Shown here: one piece after another, positions 1-8,933 of the stretch
Layout: the number at the start of each line of letters is the position of its first letter
Numbering within the stretch: position 1 is the first letter of the stretch
Assembly (NCBI GenBank): GCA_045110675.1
Contig: JBGCGJ010000065.1
Span: 26,323 to 90,322, forward strand
Reading direction: 5' to 3'
Length of the DNA: 64,000 nucleotides
DNA from: JBALVT01 sp045110675
GTDB lineage: Bacteria; Pseudomonadota; Gammaproteobacteria; Pseudomonadales; Halieaceae
Notes under the pieces: generated by a model
What the model was told of the DNA's origin: nothing
Seen by the model: only the letters and a program-made list of their open reading frames with translations
Database searches by the model: none
Program-made: the position numbers and the translations under genes

Positions 1-1114
1 AACGCTGCAGGTGATAGTCTTCGTCGCCGTAGTGCATCCCCAACACCAGCAATCGCTTGAAATGATGGCCAATTATCAGCTCATCCGTCATTCCAATACC
101 GCCGTGAAGCTGCACAGCCTGCTGAGAAATGTATTTTCCCGCCTCACAAATTTTAACCTTTAGGGCTGCGCAGGCAGATGGGGCCTCCTCACTACCTGAA
201 TCAATTTGTATTGCAGCATTGAGAACCAAAGAGCGGGTTTCCTCCAACTTCAAATACATGTCTGCCATACGATGTTGTAGTGCCTGAAATTTGCCAATCG
301 GCTGACCAAATTGCTTTCTCGTTTTCGTGTATTCGACAGTACTGTCCAACAGTGTCTGCATAGTACCCAGCGCCTCGGCGCCCATGGCCACAATCGATTC
401 ATCGATCACATCCTGCATTAGAAAATAGGCTTGTCCGGGTGTTCCCAGCAGTTGCTCGGCGTTCACAACGCAGTTTTTGAATTCAATATTAGCTGCCCCA
501 CCGCCATCGACTCGGGTAAAGCTATCGCGCGTCACACCGGGCGTATTGACGTCGACGATCAGCAAGCTGATTCCACCTCGATTGCGATCGGCGCCACTGG
601 TTCGCACACTCACAATCAGATAATCGGCACTGTCGCCATCGACGACTGCAATCTTGGAGCCATTTAGCAGGTAGTTATCCCCATCCGCTTCCGCAGAGGT
701 AGAAACCGCAGCCAAATCATAGCCGCTATCGCTCTCAGCGAACGCAAACGCCCATCTCTTGCTACCATCTATAATGTTCTCGATGTAGCCAGAGTGCTGA
801 TCATCAGAACTCCCACGCCGCAGAAAAGCACCGCAAGTGACGACCGTACTGAGATAGGGTTCTCGAACAATGCCTTTGCCGAGCGCTTCGGCAACCACCA
901 TGACATCCACCGCTCCGCCGCCAAAACCGCCAAACTCATCTGCAAAGGGAACGCTCAACCAGCCCAATTCCGCAAACTGCTGCCAGGTGTGTAGATCAAA
1001 AGCAGTTTTTTCACGGACCAGTTTTCGGTGACGGTCTACATCACATTGATCTCGAACAAATTTGGCGACACTGTCCTGCAGCAAAACCTGCTCTTCACTG
1101 AGTGAAAAATCCAT
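1..1114 (-). CDS. Acyl-CoA dehydrogenase, C-terminus cut by the window edge
   Basis: FAD-dependent acyl-CoA dehydrogenase that introduces the alpha,beta double bond in an acyl-CoA. The reading frame is open from an ATG at 1112-1114 to base 2, giving 371 codons. The N-terminus begins MDFSLSEEQVLLQDSVAKFV, a typical ACAD opening. The C-terminal part reads QLHGGIGMTDELIIGHHF and then LGMHYGDEDYHLQR, the normal end of the family, so probably only a few residues are missing. It is divergent from the SDR at 1325, and the shared gap carries a dyad operator at 1237. This is probably a beta-oxidation step of the neighbouring catabolic cluster; the substrate is unknown. Confidence 0.88.
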   Translation of the reverse strand, partial: MDFSLSEEQVLLQDSVAKFVRDQCDVDRHRKLVREKTAFDLHTWQQFAELGWLSVPFADEFGGFGGGAVDVMVVAEALGKGIVREPYLSTVVTCGAFLRRGSSDDQHSGYIENIIDGSKRWAFAFAESDSGYDLAAVSTSAEADGDNYLLNGSKIAVVDGDSADYLIVSVRTSGADRNRGGISLLIVDVNTPGVTRDSFTRVDGGGAANIEFKNCVVNAEQLLGTPGQAYFLMQDVIDESIVAMGAEALGTMQTLLDSTVEYTKTRKQFGQPIGKFQALQHRMADMYLKLEETRSLVLNAAIQIDSGSEEAPSACAALKVKICEAGKYISQQAVQLHGGIGMTDELIIGHHFKRLLVLGMHYGDEDYHLQR

Positions 1115-1236
1115 GCTTAATCCTATCGGGTTGTTGTTTCCATGATGACTTCGCTGACGGGTTCGATGGCCTGTCCAGTGCAGAAGAAAACGCTGTTCGT
1201 ATCGGCATCATGCTAGCAAAACCAACCGACCCAAAC

Positions 1237-1254
1237 AATCAGTCCTTACTGTTT
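1237..1254. promoter_or_regulatory. Dyad operator, copy A of AAACAGT-N4-ACTGTTT
   Basis: The site AATCAGT-CCTT-ACTGTTT lies between the divergent ACAD (ends at 1114) and SDR (starts at 1325). Six of seven bases match in the left arm and seven of seven in the right. The same 18-bp dyad recurs at 11123, 17636 and 31488, always upstream of catabolic genes. Binding by a regulator is inference. Confidence 0.6.
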
Positions 1255-1324
1255 TATTCTTATTTCGATTAGCTTAGACTCAATTCTCCAGCCAACAAAA
1301 CAGCAGCCAAAACCAGGACAAAAA

Positions 1325-2029
1325 ATGAGCATGAAAACCTGTGTGGTGGCGGGCGTCGGTCCGGGTATTGGCAAAGCGTGTTGCGAGCATTACGCGGCCG
1401 AGGGCTACCGGGTGGTGATGATGGCACGCAACGAGGAATACCTGGAAGAACTGGCTCAGACGCTACCCGCATCCGCGGTGGTCATTTCACTGGACCTGAC
1501 GAACGAGTCAGCCATCAATCACGCTTTTGAGCGGGTATTATTGGAATACGGCTCCATTGAAGTTCTCATTTACAACGCAGCACGGGGTAGTTTCGGGAGC
1601 TTTCTGGAAGTTGAACCCAGTGAACTGGCGAAAAATTTTGCTATTAACACCATGGGCTTGCTGTACTGCGCTCGAGCGGTCGCACCGTCGATGATCGAAC
1701 AAAAATCGGGCTCAATACTCATTACCGGCAACACTGCGGCAACACGCGGCGGTGCAAAGTTTGCCGCCTTCGCCCCCTCAAAGAGCGCGGCGAGAAGCCT
1801 GTCGCAGTCTATGGCCAGAGAGCTGGGGCCACGGCATGTACATGTAGCCTTTCTCGTTGTTGATGCGGCGGTGGACGGGCCCTTCGCCCGCAAACTCAGG
1901 CCCGATATGCCAGACGACTATTTTATTCAACCGGCGGCCGTTGCCGAGGCGATCTGGTTTTTGGATCAGCAGCCCGAAAATAGCTGGACGTCAGAACTCG
2001 ATCTTAGACCCCACGGGGAAAGTTGGTGA
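1325..2029 (+). CDS. SDR-family oxidoreductase with Phe in place of the catalytic Tyr
   Basis: Short-chain dehydrogenase/reductase-type protein of 234 aa with a Rossmann nucleotide-binding motif GVGPGIG at residues 10-16 and the NNAG position read as YNAARG near residue 83. The active-site stretch reads FAPSK, so Phe149 occupies the usual Tyr position while Lys153 is kept. The usual Ser is replaced by Asn/Thr (GNTAAT, 135-140). Other members of this GxGPGIG subfamily, as I recall them, also carry Phe here, so this is probably a real divergent subfamily rather than decay. The nitroreductase starts 7 bases downstream, so the two are likely co-transcribed. The reaction is unknown. Confidence 0.82.
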   Translation: MSMKTCVVAGVGPGIGKACCEHYAAEGYRVVMMARNEEYLEELAQTLPASAVVISLDLTNESAINHAFERVLLEYGSIEVLIYNAARGSFGSFLEVEPSELAKNFAINTMGLLYCARAVAPSMIEQKSGSILITGNTAATRGGAKFAAFAPSKSAARSLSQSMARELGPRHVHVAFLVVDAAVDGPFARKLRPDMPDDYFIQPAAVAEAIWFLDQQPENSWTSELDLRPHGESW

Positions 2030-2036
2030 AACGCAG

Positions 2037-2693
2037 ATGACTAAACTCAACCTAAGTGCCGACCAGGTATTGACCACGACACGAGCAGTACGCAAGAGAA
2101 TGGATTTCGACAGGGCTGTGGAGTCAGACGTAATAGAAGAATGCCTCCAAATTGCGCTGCAAGCGCCTTCTGGCTCCAATTCCCAGGGTTGGCATTTTGT
2201 CGTCGTTACAGACGAAGATAAAAAAGCTCAGATTGCCCGTTATTATCAAGCCTCCTTCGCTGAATACGAACGCGGCCCGGGGCAGCCCACCAAAATTCAT
2301 ACAGACGATCCATCGATGAAAGATATACAGGAACGAGTATTGGGTTCCGCCCAGTTTCTAAGCGCCAATATGGCCAGAGTACCGGCCATGCTCATTCCCT
2401 GCGCGGCAGGTCGTCTGGACGATCCGGAACTCCCCTTCCCCCATGCCGCAGGTGCTTATGGATCTATCATTCCCGCCGTGTGGAGTTTTATGCTCGCCGC
2501 TAGAGAACGCGGGATTGGAACCTGCTGGACGACCTTGCACCTGAATTACGAGAAGGAGATTGCGGCAATACTGGACATTCCGGCGGACTACACTCAAATC
2601 GCATTGATACCCCTCGCTTACACCAAAGGCACTGATTTTAAAGTCGCACCGCGCAAACCGTTGGCAGACATTTTGCACAAGAATCGATGGTAA
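2037..2693 (+). CDS. Nitroreductase family protein
   Basis: FMN-dependent nitroreductase-fold oxidoreductase of 218 aa. The N-terminus carries TTTRAVRKRMDFDRAV, the FMN-phosphate-binding arginine region. It is followed by ALQAPSGSNSQGWHFVVV, the hallmark that packs on FMN. The C-terminal PLAYTKGTDF segment is also typical. Members reduce nitro groups, quinones or enones with NAD(P)H; the substrate here is unknown. The ATG at 2037 is chosen because the frame also opens farther upstream, inside the SDR gene, where the sequence is not nitroreductase-like. It lies 7 bases after the SDR stop, so it probably belongs to the same transcript. Confidence 0.85.
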   Translation: MTKLNLSADQVLTTTRAVRKRMDFDRAVESDVIEECLQIALQAPSGSNSQGWHFVVVTDEDKKAQIARYYQASFAEYERGPGQPTKIHTDDPSMKDIQERVLGSAQFLSANMARVPAMLIPCAAGRLDDPELPFPHAAGAYGSIIPAVWSFMLAARERGIGTCWTTLHLNYEKEIAAILDIPADYTQIALIPLAYTKGTDFKVAPRKPLADILHKNRW

Positions 2694-2697
2694 AGCG

Positions 2698-3183
2698 CTA
2701 AAGCTTCAGCAAGGCATCGTTTGCCTCGGCGAGTTGGTGTTGATTAAACACCGCAATCCCGTGTCGTCTCAACAACGCTGTTGTCACTCCCTCCCCTGCT
2801 TTCTTGGAAGCTGAAAACGATCCGTCGTGAATCAACGAACTACCACAGGAGGGGCTGCCCTCCGTTAAAATGGCAATGTGGATTTTATGCTCCCTGCACA
2901 GGTCGAGCGCTAGATTCGCTCCCTTCAGAAAAAAAGAACTGACGTCTACGCCGGTATTGGCAATAACAGCTGATGAACCGTCGAGTACATCCACGCCACC
3001 GCCAGACGCGATTTCCGCCGCGGGTCTGGGCACTGACATTCCCGCATCGACTTCAGGGCAAACGGCGACCACTCTTCCCTCGCGCAGCCAGCGATGCAAT
3101 GTCTCCTGGGCTAGCGTGCAGGCTTTGCCATCGTAGCGAACGCGCTCACCCAGTAGACAGCTACTAACTAGAATTTTATGCAC
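2698..3183 (-). CDS. DUF523 family protein
   Basis: Small cytoplasmic protein of 161 aa recognised as DUF523 (YbbK type). It has three cysteine-containing blocks: SSCLLGERVRYDG near residues 8-20, VCPEVDAGMSVPRPAAEI near residues 41-58, and EGSPSCGS near residue 108. The conserved cysteines suggest metal or thiol chemistry, but the family's function is not established. It is convergent with the nitroreductase, with 4 bases between the stops. There is no obvious functional tie to the catabolic genes. Confidence 0.85.
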   Translation of the reverse strand: MHKILVSSCLLGERVRYDGKACTLAQETLHRWLREGRVVAVCPEVDAGMSVPRPAAEIASGGGVDVLDGSSAVIANTGVDVSSFFLKGANLALDLCREHKIHIAILTEGSPSCGSSLIHDGSFSASKKAGEGVTTALLRRHGIAVFNQHQLAEANDALLKL

Positions 3184-3216
3184 CGGGGCACACGAAGCAG
3201 TTTTTACGACTGTTAT

Positions 3217-3522
3217 TCACGATTGAAACGTATCGTCCATTTGCTCCTTATACATCGCGCCGCTGCCAGCGGGAGCGAGGCTGGACGCATAGAGCATTTC
3301 GGAAATCCCTCCGTGCTGACTGTTGACACTTTCGGCTATCTGAAAAAAACTTCCTTGGTGTGCATTCATGTCAGTCGCCGCGATAAGATGCGTCTGCTTA
3401 GCCGATTGCTTGAAAATTTTATGCAGGGCCCGCGTGTTATTGGCGAGCTCGTTTTGTTTTACAAACCGAATTCGCCAATTTCTTTCGACGATATAGTTAA
3501 ACACTCTGGTGCTTGTCGTCAT
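3217..3522 (-). CDS. Hypothetical protein, 101 aa
   Basis: I do not recognise this protein. The ATG at 3520-3522 is preceded by AGAGAGG about 9 bases upstream, a good ribosome-binding site, which supports a real gene. The product begins MTTSTRVFNYIVERNWRIRF and is soluble and without signal peptide. It lies 40 bases downstream of the carotenoid oxygenase stop on the same strand and could be its operon partner. The frame is also open upstream into the oxygenase gene, but that start has no support. Confidence 0.5.
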   Translation of the reverse strand: MTTSTRVFNYIVERNWRIRFVKQNELANNTRALHKIFKQSAKQTHLIAATDMNAHQGSFFQIAESVNSQHGGISEMLYASSLAPAGSGAMYKEQMDDTFQS

Positions 3523-3562
3523 GGTCGAAAACCTCTCTATCGCAGTACACGGGTCGACAAAG

Positions 3563-5203
3563 CTATTCGTTTTTCGAGTCAGCTCGCAAGTCCTGCAGTT
3601 TTTGGTCATCCAACCAGCAAGCGTGCACGCCGTAGGGTACGCGTTGCGGAAGGTGCAGCCGCGCCAGCTCAGTCATGTTCGAGGCATCGATAATAACCAT
3701 TGCCGCAGAATCATCAGACATCAGAATGTCGACCAGATAACCGTCGTCCTCTGCCTGTGAATTTGGCTTGGGAACATACAGCGCCTCACCCCCAAGATAG
3801 TCCCCGTAATCGAAATATTCCAGCTCGCACTGATTCTGCAAGTCATACTTCAAGACTCCCTTACCCATAATTCCACCGCTGCGCTCCTCGTCCAGTAGGT
3901 AGGCATAGCGTGTGGGCTTGCCGAGGTATGCGGTGTTGAAGCTGGGCCTCTCATAGAAGTGATCCATGAGAGCGCGTTGCTCTGTCACTTCTCCCGTATC
4001 GAGATTGAGACGGAAAACGTGTAATTTGGCGTGGGGTTCCAAAGGTGTATGGATAGGGACCGTAGAGGGGTATGAAGGATATACAGGTGAAAATAGCACA
4101 ATATCTGTTCCACCATCTTCACGTGTCTCTTCCCAGCCATTGATCGTGTGCCAAATGTGTCCGGGGAGATCAGTCGTAAACCATTGCACTGGATCACCCT
4201 CTTTGTGACCCCGACGGATCACCCCAAAACGCATTTTGTGTTCGGGATCAAAGTAAAACGGGCTCTGATATTCCGAAGTAATTTTTTTGCTGTCAAAACG
4301 CAGGGACAGATCGGGCAGTACGGCAAAGTGTTCGGTGAGAAAATAATCGTGTAGGAAAGCCAGCGCAGGTTTTTCTTCCGACAGCTTGCTGCTCTGTGCG
4401 AGTTTGCCTTGACTCACCACATTGTAGTGCAATTGGCCACTCATCAGGTCGGTGCTGAAGGTGTGCCAATCTCCAGATTCGGGATCAATCTTGGGATGGG
4501 CGGTAAAGGGCGTCGCCAAATTTCCCGCAAAGTCGTCCCACTGACCCTCACCTGATAACTTCAATCTTCCCTCGTGATCATCAATCGCAAGCGAAAAGGG
4601 ATAACCGGTTTCTTGCAGGCAATAGAGTTTACCGCTGTGGTATTGGATCGCGGTCGTAGCGGAACTGTTTTCAAGGGTTTCTAACTTGGGAATGACACCA
4701 AAGCGTTTTTTTAACAAATCCAGAATAATTTTAAACAGCGCGGGTTTTCCACCACCGGCCAGATCGCCAAACTCGGGATACACCTCACGCCCGCGCTCTT
4801 TTTCGATATGGAACCGCGGGGTTTTTACGTAAGTATTCGAATACGTCGCCACGCCTTCTTTCACCTGAATCTGATGCAGCATACCTGCACCGTTAAACAT
4901 GTGCATTCGACTGTTGAGTTCCTCGAACTGGGTATTGGTGCCGTTGCGAATATACACGCCACTAAAGTGAGCAGGAATAACACCTTCTACCCTGACCTCC
5001 GCGTGCGTCAGCTGGGTATGGACCGGTGCAAAGCCAGCGCCCGAATAGGGCGTGGCCTTATTGAACTGATCAATTTTCTGCGCCTTCTCTACTTTGCGAT
5101 CTGCCCAGGCGAGCAGTGGACGTGGCGCGACAAAAAGTAGCACAATAAGAACCAGTGGAAGACTGATTAACACCACGAGCGCCGTGGAAAAAATAGATAA
5201 CAT
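3563..5203 (-). CDS. Carotenoid oxygenase (RPE65/CCD) family protein with N-terminal membrane helix
   Basis: Non-haem Fe(II) dioxygenase of the carotenoid/lignostilbene-cleavage family, 546 aa, which cleaves C=C bonds of polyene or stilbene-like compounds to two aldehydes or ketones. The four iron-binding histidines are visible: His236 (TAHPKID), His285 (FLHDYF), His352 (WHTINGWEE) and His527 (GVHACW). A hydrophobic segment at residues 5-26 is a membrane anchor, unusual for the family, which normally runs 450-500 residues without a helix of this kind. A second family member lies at 8930. The substrate is unknown; the membrane anchor would suit a lipophilic one. Confidence 0.9.
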   Translation of the reverse strand: MLSIFSTALVVLISLPLVLIVLLFVAPRPLLAWADRKVEKAQKIDQFNKATPYSGAGFAPVHTQLTHAEVRVEGVIPAHFSGVYIRNGTNTQFEELNSRMHMFNGAGMLHQIQVKEGVATYSNTYVKTPRFHIEKERGREVYPEFGDLAGGGKPALFKIILDLLKKRFGVIPKLETLENSSATTAIQYHSGKLYCLQETGYPFSLAIDDHEGRLKLSGEGQWDDFAGNLATPFTAHPKIDPESGDWHTFSTDLMSGQLHYNVVSQGKLAQSSKLSEEKPALAFLHDYFLTEHFAVLPDLSLRFDSKKITSEYQSPFYFDPEHKMRFGVIRRGHKEGDPVQWFTTDLPGHIWHTINGWEETREDGGTDIVLFSPVYPSYPSTVPIHTPLEPHAKLHVFRLNLDTGEVTEQRALMDHFYERPSFNTAYLGKPTRYAYLLDEERSGGIMGKGVLKYDLQNQCELEYFDYGDYLGGEALYVPKPNSQAEDDGYLVDILMSDDSAAMVIIDASNMTELARLHLPQRVPYGVHACWLDDQKLQDLRADSKNE

Positions 5204-5444
5204 AGTGAGGCCTCTACCCTACGTTTAAGCCTGGGGGCTTATTATTGTTAGTGAACATGAAGTCTTGAAAAACTTCTCCGAAGTGTTAACCCTGACAGTA
5301 TTGAGTGCAAATATCCAGCGTTGTAAACGCGACAGCAATACCCGATTTGAGCATATTATACGAAGTGGAAACACACATGGATCTTGGTATCAGAATACAA
5401 ATGATGGCGAGAACAACTAACCCTAACAGCAAAGAGGAAACATC

Positions 5445-6167
5445 ATGGAAATTGCTTCGACAAGTCTTGATTACTACGCGGGGGACACTCTCTGTAAAGG
5501 CGAGTATTTCAGCCCGGAAAACAGCAGCGGAAAACTGCCCGTTGTTTTGGTGTGCTATGCCTGGGATGGTCTGATTGACGAGGTCCGCGACAAAGCTCGC
5601 AAGTTGGCTGAATCTGGCTATATTGCGTTTGCTCTGGATGTGTATGGCGATGGTAAGACCTACTCAGACATAACCACCGAACTCGATGAGGCACTGGGCC
5701 CTTACATGGCAGACCGCGGTTTACTGCTGGAGCGACTGCAGGCGGGCCTGGATGCAGCGAAAACAATCCCCAACGCAGATGATTCACGTATCGCCTCAAT
5801 GGGATATTGCTTTGGAGGCATGTGTGTTTTAGATCTCGCTCGCTCTGGAGCGGATGACTTAAAAGCAGCAGTATCATTTCATGGTGCGCTGGCGCCGAAT
5901 GATCTGAAATCGCCGGAGACAATCAACACTAAATTGCTGGTATTGCACGGCCATGATGATCCAATGATTCCACAGGAGCATGTGACAGGATTCATGGCCG
6001 AGATGACTCAGAAAAAGGCCGACTGGCAATTTGTGTCCTATAGCGGCACCGTCCACGCATTCACACGGCCCGATGCCAACATGCCCGAGATAGGAGCGAT
6101 GTATAACCCTTCAACAGACCGGCGATCCTGGCAGGCGATGCTGAACTTCTTTGCCGAAGTTTTGTAG
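5445..6167 (+). CDS. Dienelactone hydrolase family protein
   Basis: Alpha/beta hydrolase of 240 aa with the dienelactone hydrolase nucleophile elbow GYCFGG (Cys122), an acid residue in HGHDDP (Asp171/172) and His204 in GTVHAF. The Cys nucleophile is diagnostic for this family as opposed to Ser esterases. Classical members open dienelactones in chlorocatechol breakdown, but many relatives act on other lactones or esters. It begins a rightward operon, with two hot-dog-fold genes following at gaps of 5 bases and then a 4-base overlap. Its role is probably ring-opening or ester hydrolysis in the same pathway. Confidence 0.87.
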   Translation: MEIASTSLDYYAGDTLCKGEYFSPENSSGKLPVVLVCYAWDGLIDEVRDKARKLAESGYIAFALDVYGDGKTYSDITTELDEALGPYMADRGLLLERLQAGLDAAKTIPNADDSRIASMGYCFGGMCVLDLARSGADDLKAAVSFHGALAPNDLKSPETINTKLLVLHGHDDPMIPQEHVTGFMAEMTQKKADWQFVSYSGTVHAFTRPDANMPEIGAMYNPSTDRRSWQAMLNFFAEVL

Positions 6168-6172
6168 CAATC

Positions 6173-6628
6173 ATGAATAGACCCTCGATCCCGCCACTGG
6201 AACAGATTCAGGCAATTGCCGGGCATCAATTTCCCGGCGGGAACTACCGAATAGAACACTGGGAAAACTTTCTGCTGACCGATTGTACGGGAGCAGAGAT
6301 ACTTCCCGGTGGCATGGTTCATCCAGTGGCATTATTCCATGTGCCCATAATCGGCTGCGGAACCAGCATTACTGAAATGTTTGCCCTGGGTCAGGCAGAA
6401 TCAGATCTCTCGATCATTCCCGCAAGCTATGATTGGGAGATATTCGAACCGCTTATTGAGGATATTTCTTACTCGATCAGCGGCAGAATCATCAGCGCTG
6501 AACGCAACAGCGATGATGACGGAAACCTCTATGACCGCATCCAATTTTGTTTTGAAATCCACAATCCCGAAAAAATGCTGGCAGTAAGATCGACCATCAC
6601 GTGGCACTACACCAGGAATACCCTATGA
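6173..6628 (+). CDS. Hot-dog fold dehydratase-like protein (FAS1/MaoC N-terminal type)
   Basis: Protein of 151 aa resembling the N-terminal, non-catalytic half of two-domain MaoC/FAS1-type hydratases. PPLEQIQAIAGHQFPGGNYR opens the protein, and the core FHVPIIGCGTSITEMFALG is consistent with a hot-dog fold. There is no clear catalytic Asp-His pair. The stop overlaps the ATG of the next gene (ATGA), and that gene is a MaoC-like protein. Paired half-domains of this sort usually form a heteromeric enoyl-CoA hydratase; that is inference from family behaviour. Confidence 0.55.
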   Translation: MNRPSIPPLEQIQAIAGHQFPGGNYRIEHWENFLLTDCTGAEILPGGMVHPVALFHVPIIGCGTSITEMFALGQAESDLSIIPASYDWEIFEPLIEDISYSISGRIISAERNSDDDGNLYDRIQFCFEIHNPEKMLAVRSTITWHYTRNTL

Positions 6629-7041
6629 GCTATCAAGTAGGGGATTCCATTCCCGAATGGACAATGGCCAGTGTCAGTGCCGAAAAAATGAAAACCATGG
6701 CGGCAGTATTACGCGACCCCAACCCCCTTCACTGGGATCGTGAGGCCGTAGATTCTCTACCGCTGGGGCTTGGCAAGCGAACGATCAACCAGGGGCCTTT
6801 GGGTCTGAGCTATATGGTAAATATGCTGCATGCCTGGATGGGGCCCAGGTGTTTACGAAGGTTGGTGATGCGATTTCCCCAAGTTGTGCTCGATGGCGAC
6901 CGAGTGGTTGCAAGAGGAACGATTACAAGTCTGAGTCATGACGGGGCAGAACATATTGCAGTCTGTAAAGTGTTTCTGGAACACGATGAACGCGGCATCT
7001 TGCTCGAGGGAGAAGCTACCGTTTTATTAACCCAGGATTAG
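6625..7041 (+). CDS. MaoC-like dehydratase
   Basis: MaoC-like (R)-specific hydratase half of 138 aa. The motif DPNPLHWDREA near residues 31-41 supplies the Asp and His of the hydratase dyad, and NQGPLGLSYMVNMLHAWMG forms the hot-dog helix. MSYQVGDSIPEW is chosen as the start because its ATG overlaps the stop of the preceding gene by 4 bases (ATGA), implying translational coupling. An in-frame ATG at 6601 would only extend into the upstream gene. Probable function is hydration of an enoyl-CoA together with the upstream partner. Confidence 0.75.
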   Translation: MSYQVGDSIPEWTMASVSAEKMKTMAAVLRDPNPLHWDREAVDSLPLGLGKRTINQGPLGLSYMVNMLHAWMGPRCLRRLVMRFPQVVLDGDRVVARGTITSLSHDGAEHIAVCKVFLEHDERGILLEGEATVLLTQD

Positions 7042-7055
7042 TCGACAAGCGGCCA

Positions 7056-8411
7056 CTATTTTATCGGTCGCCTGCCTTCAATGTAGTCGTCCACTAGCAC
7101 ATGTAACCGCTGTGTTCGGCTTTCCTGCCCTGCCAGATAAGCGCCCTTGTAGCCCCTTGATCGCATACTCAACTGCTGCCCGGGAAAGATACTCATGTCC
7201 TGATCAATCGTCAGCCCCATACTTTTCTCTCCCGCCGCGAAAAACTCATGTTCAACAATCGCATCCCGCTCTACCGGCCCATCCGCTGTTTGTACGGGAG
7301 AAGAGTCGTTGTCCGGGTTTGGCGCATACCACCAATTGTCGAAAATACACTGCTCGGGATCACTTGGATGAGGGCGCGCGCGCAAAAAATGAAAGCCGTC
7401 AGCCCAAATGGAAACAGCGAAGTTTGGAAACAAATTATAGTGGTAGGCATCTGTCAGCTGGCTGTCGTTGAGCTTACTAAAGTAGTCGTAGCCTCGTTCG
7501 GGCCCCAATTTTCGCTTGGCTTTTTGCAAGGCCTCACGAGTCTCTTCACCTTTTCCTCGGAAATCCTCCGGATCCAGCTCCCAGTACCTCAAGGCTGATG
7601 CGAGGGGCTCGCCAATCTCCTCGCCCTCTTCTGTTGCAGGGCCAGCATAGCCGCCCAGCATAATCATGCGATTGTGGCCCTCATCAGCCATATCAAAACG
7701 GGTGTTCTTGTAGTTCGTGTCGATACCCAGATGAACTCGTTGTTTATCCAAATTGGGGCCCTTGGGTTTGTGAACGGTATTGACGTGATACGACTCGTTG
7801 AAATTATCCATCACGATTTTCCAATTACACGGTGCGATGGTGGTTTTTGCCAGGTAACGCGTCCAGTTTTCTACACCGTAGACTTCCCAGTCCTTGCATA
7901 TCGGCCCCAGAAAGGACGCCAAGCTCTCGCACTCCGGGTCCATATTGATCCATATAAATCCGGCGAAGGTATCGCAGGGAATTTCCTCAAGAGTCACTTT
8001 TCCGCAGGGATTGCCCCGAGGATAATCGTCAGGATCTTGCACAAAATTTAGCTCGCCATCGGGCATCCAGGCCCAGCTGTGGTAGGGACATACAAAACGT
8101 CTGGCATGTCCCTTGCGCTCACTTACCAACCGTTGGCCGCGATGTTGGCAGACGTTGTAAAACGCTTTGATACTGTGGTCTTTCTGTCTCACCATCAGAA
8201 TGGATTCCGTACCAACCTCTTCTTGTTGCCAATCTCCCGGATTGGGCATCTCATCTTCTCGGCCAAGCAACAACCAGACTTTGGTCCACATGTGCTCCAT
8301 TTCTAACGCGGCGAACTCTTTGGAGGTATAGCGATGCCCTTCTATTTTGTGAGTCCGCTGCTCCTGTTCGGGCCAATCTGGAAGATCTTGATTGATATTT
8401 TCCTGATTCAT
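7056..8411 (-). CDS. Rieske-type aromatic ring-hydroxylating oxygenase, alpha subunit
   Basis: Terminal oxygenase of 451 aa. The Rieske [2Fe-2S] ligands are Cys88/His90 and Cys108/His111 (CQH-17-CPYH). The mononuclear iron site is MDNFNESYHVNTVH with His209 and His214. Members hydroxylate aromatic or steroid-like rings, or demethylate, using electrons from a separate ferredoxin or reductase. No reductase gene is visible in the window. MNQENINQ at 8411 is chosen as the start because the upstream extension is not family-like. It is divergent from a SnoaL-like gene at 8514, so the two share a promoter region. Confidence 0.9.
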   Translation of the reverse strand: MNQENINQDLPDWPEQEQRTHKIEGHRYTSKEFAALEMEHMWTKVWLLLGREDEMPNPGDWQQEEVGTESILMVRQKDHSIKAFYNVCQHRGQRLVSERKGHARRFVCPYHSWAWMPDGELNFVQDPDDYPRGNPCGKVTLEEIPCDTFAGFIWINMDPECESLASFLGPICKDWEVYGVENWTRYLAKTTIAPCNWKIVMDNFNESYHVNTVHKPKGPNLDKQRVHLGIDTNYKNTRFDMADEGHNRMIMLGGYAGPATEEGEEIGEPLASALRYWELDPEDFRGKGEETREALQKAKRKLGPERGYDYFSKLNDSQLTDAYHYNLFPNFAVSIWADGFHFLRARPHPSDPEQCIFDNWWYAPNPDNDSSPVQTADGPVERDAIVEHEFFAAGEKSMGLTIDQDMSIFPGQQLSMRSRGYKGAYLAGQESRTQRLHVLVDDYIEGRRPIK

Positions 8412-8513
8412 ATTATTCTCTGTGAATTGAGGTTTAGCCGAGCAATTAGGATAAACGGCTAATGGTTGTCTGTCACCTTTGCCGTCACTTCTGCCCAACA
8501 ACTGGAGCATTCA

Positions 8514-8933
8514 ATGGAAATAAATCTGGCGCTTGATCGTATCGCCTTGCAGGACGTGATGCTGAATTACGCCGCAGCCGTCGATGAGCGAGACTATGAT
8601 CGCTACAAAGCTTGCTTTGCGGCGACTGTGGAAGTAGTGAACTTTGGCGAGGAAATTTTCCAAGGTAGAGAAGCCTGGCTGGAATACGTTTGGGGTGAAT
8701 TGAAAAAGTACAGTGCTACACAACACTTGTTGGGACCCCAGTACGCTGTCATTGACGGCGACCACGCCCGCACACGATCCGATGTTCAGGCGCTACATTT
8801 TACTGAGACTGAGAACGTGCAGCGAATTACCTTATGGGCGACCTACCACACCAACATGCAGCGCATAGACGGCGATTGGAAAATCGTTCGCCATGAACTG
8901 GCCGTTCGAGGCCTTCACACGCAGCAAGACTAA
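8514..8933 (+). CDS. SnoaL-like / ring-hydroxylating beta-subunit-like protein
   Basis: NTF2-fold protein of 139 aa. MEINLALDRIALQDVMLNYA followed by AVDERDYDRYKACF is the usual opening of SnoaL_4 proteins, which act as small isomerases, dehydratases or hydroxylases in catabolic clusters. The ATG at 8514 follows TGGAG at a good distance; in-frame upstream codons have no ribosome-binding site. The stop overlaps the end of the convergent carotenoid oxygenase by 4 bases. Its position opposite a Rieske gene suggests participation in the same pathway; the reaction is unknown. Confidence 0.78.
   Translation: MEINLALDRIALQDVMLNYAAAVDERDYDRYKACFAATVEVVNFGEEIFQGREAWLEYVWGELKKYSATQHLLGPQYAVIDGDHARTRSDVQALHFTETENVQRITLWATYHTNMQRIDGDWKIVRHELAVRGLHTQQD

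Noticed and set aside
1857..2036. Upstream extension of the nitroreductase frame
   Set aside because: It lies within the SDR gene in another frame and encodes nothing resembling the family; the ATG at 2037 fits the domain start.
5296..5307. CAGT-ATTG-AGTG in the gap before the dienelactone hydrolase gene as a fifth dyad
   Set aside because: Only about half of the arm positions match AAACAGT-N4-ACTGTTT, no better than chance in a 240-base gap.
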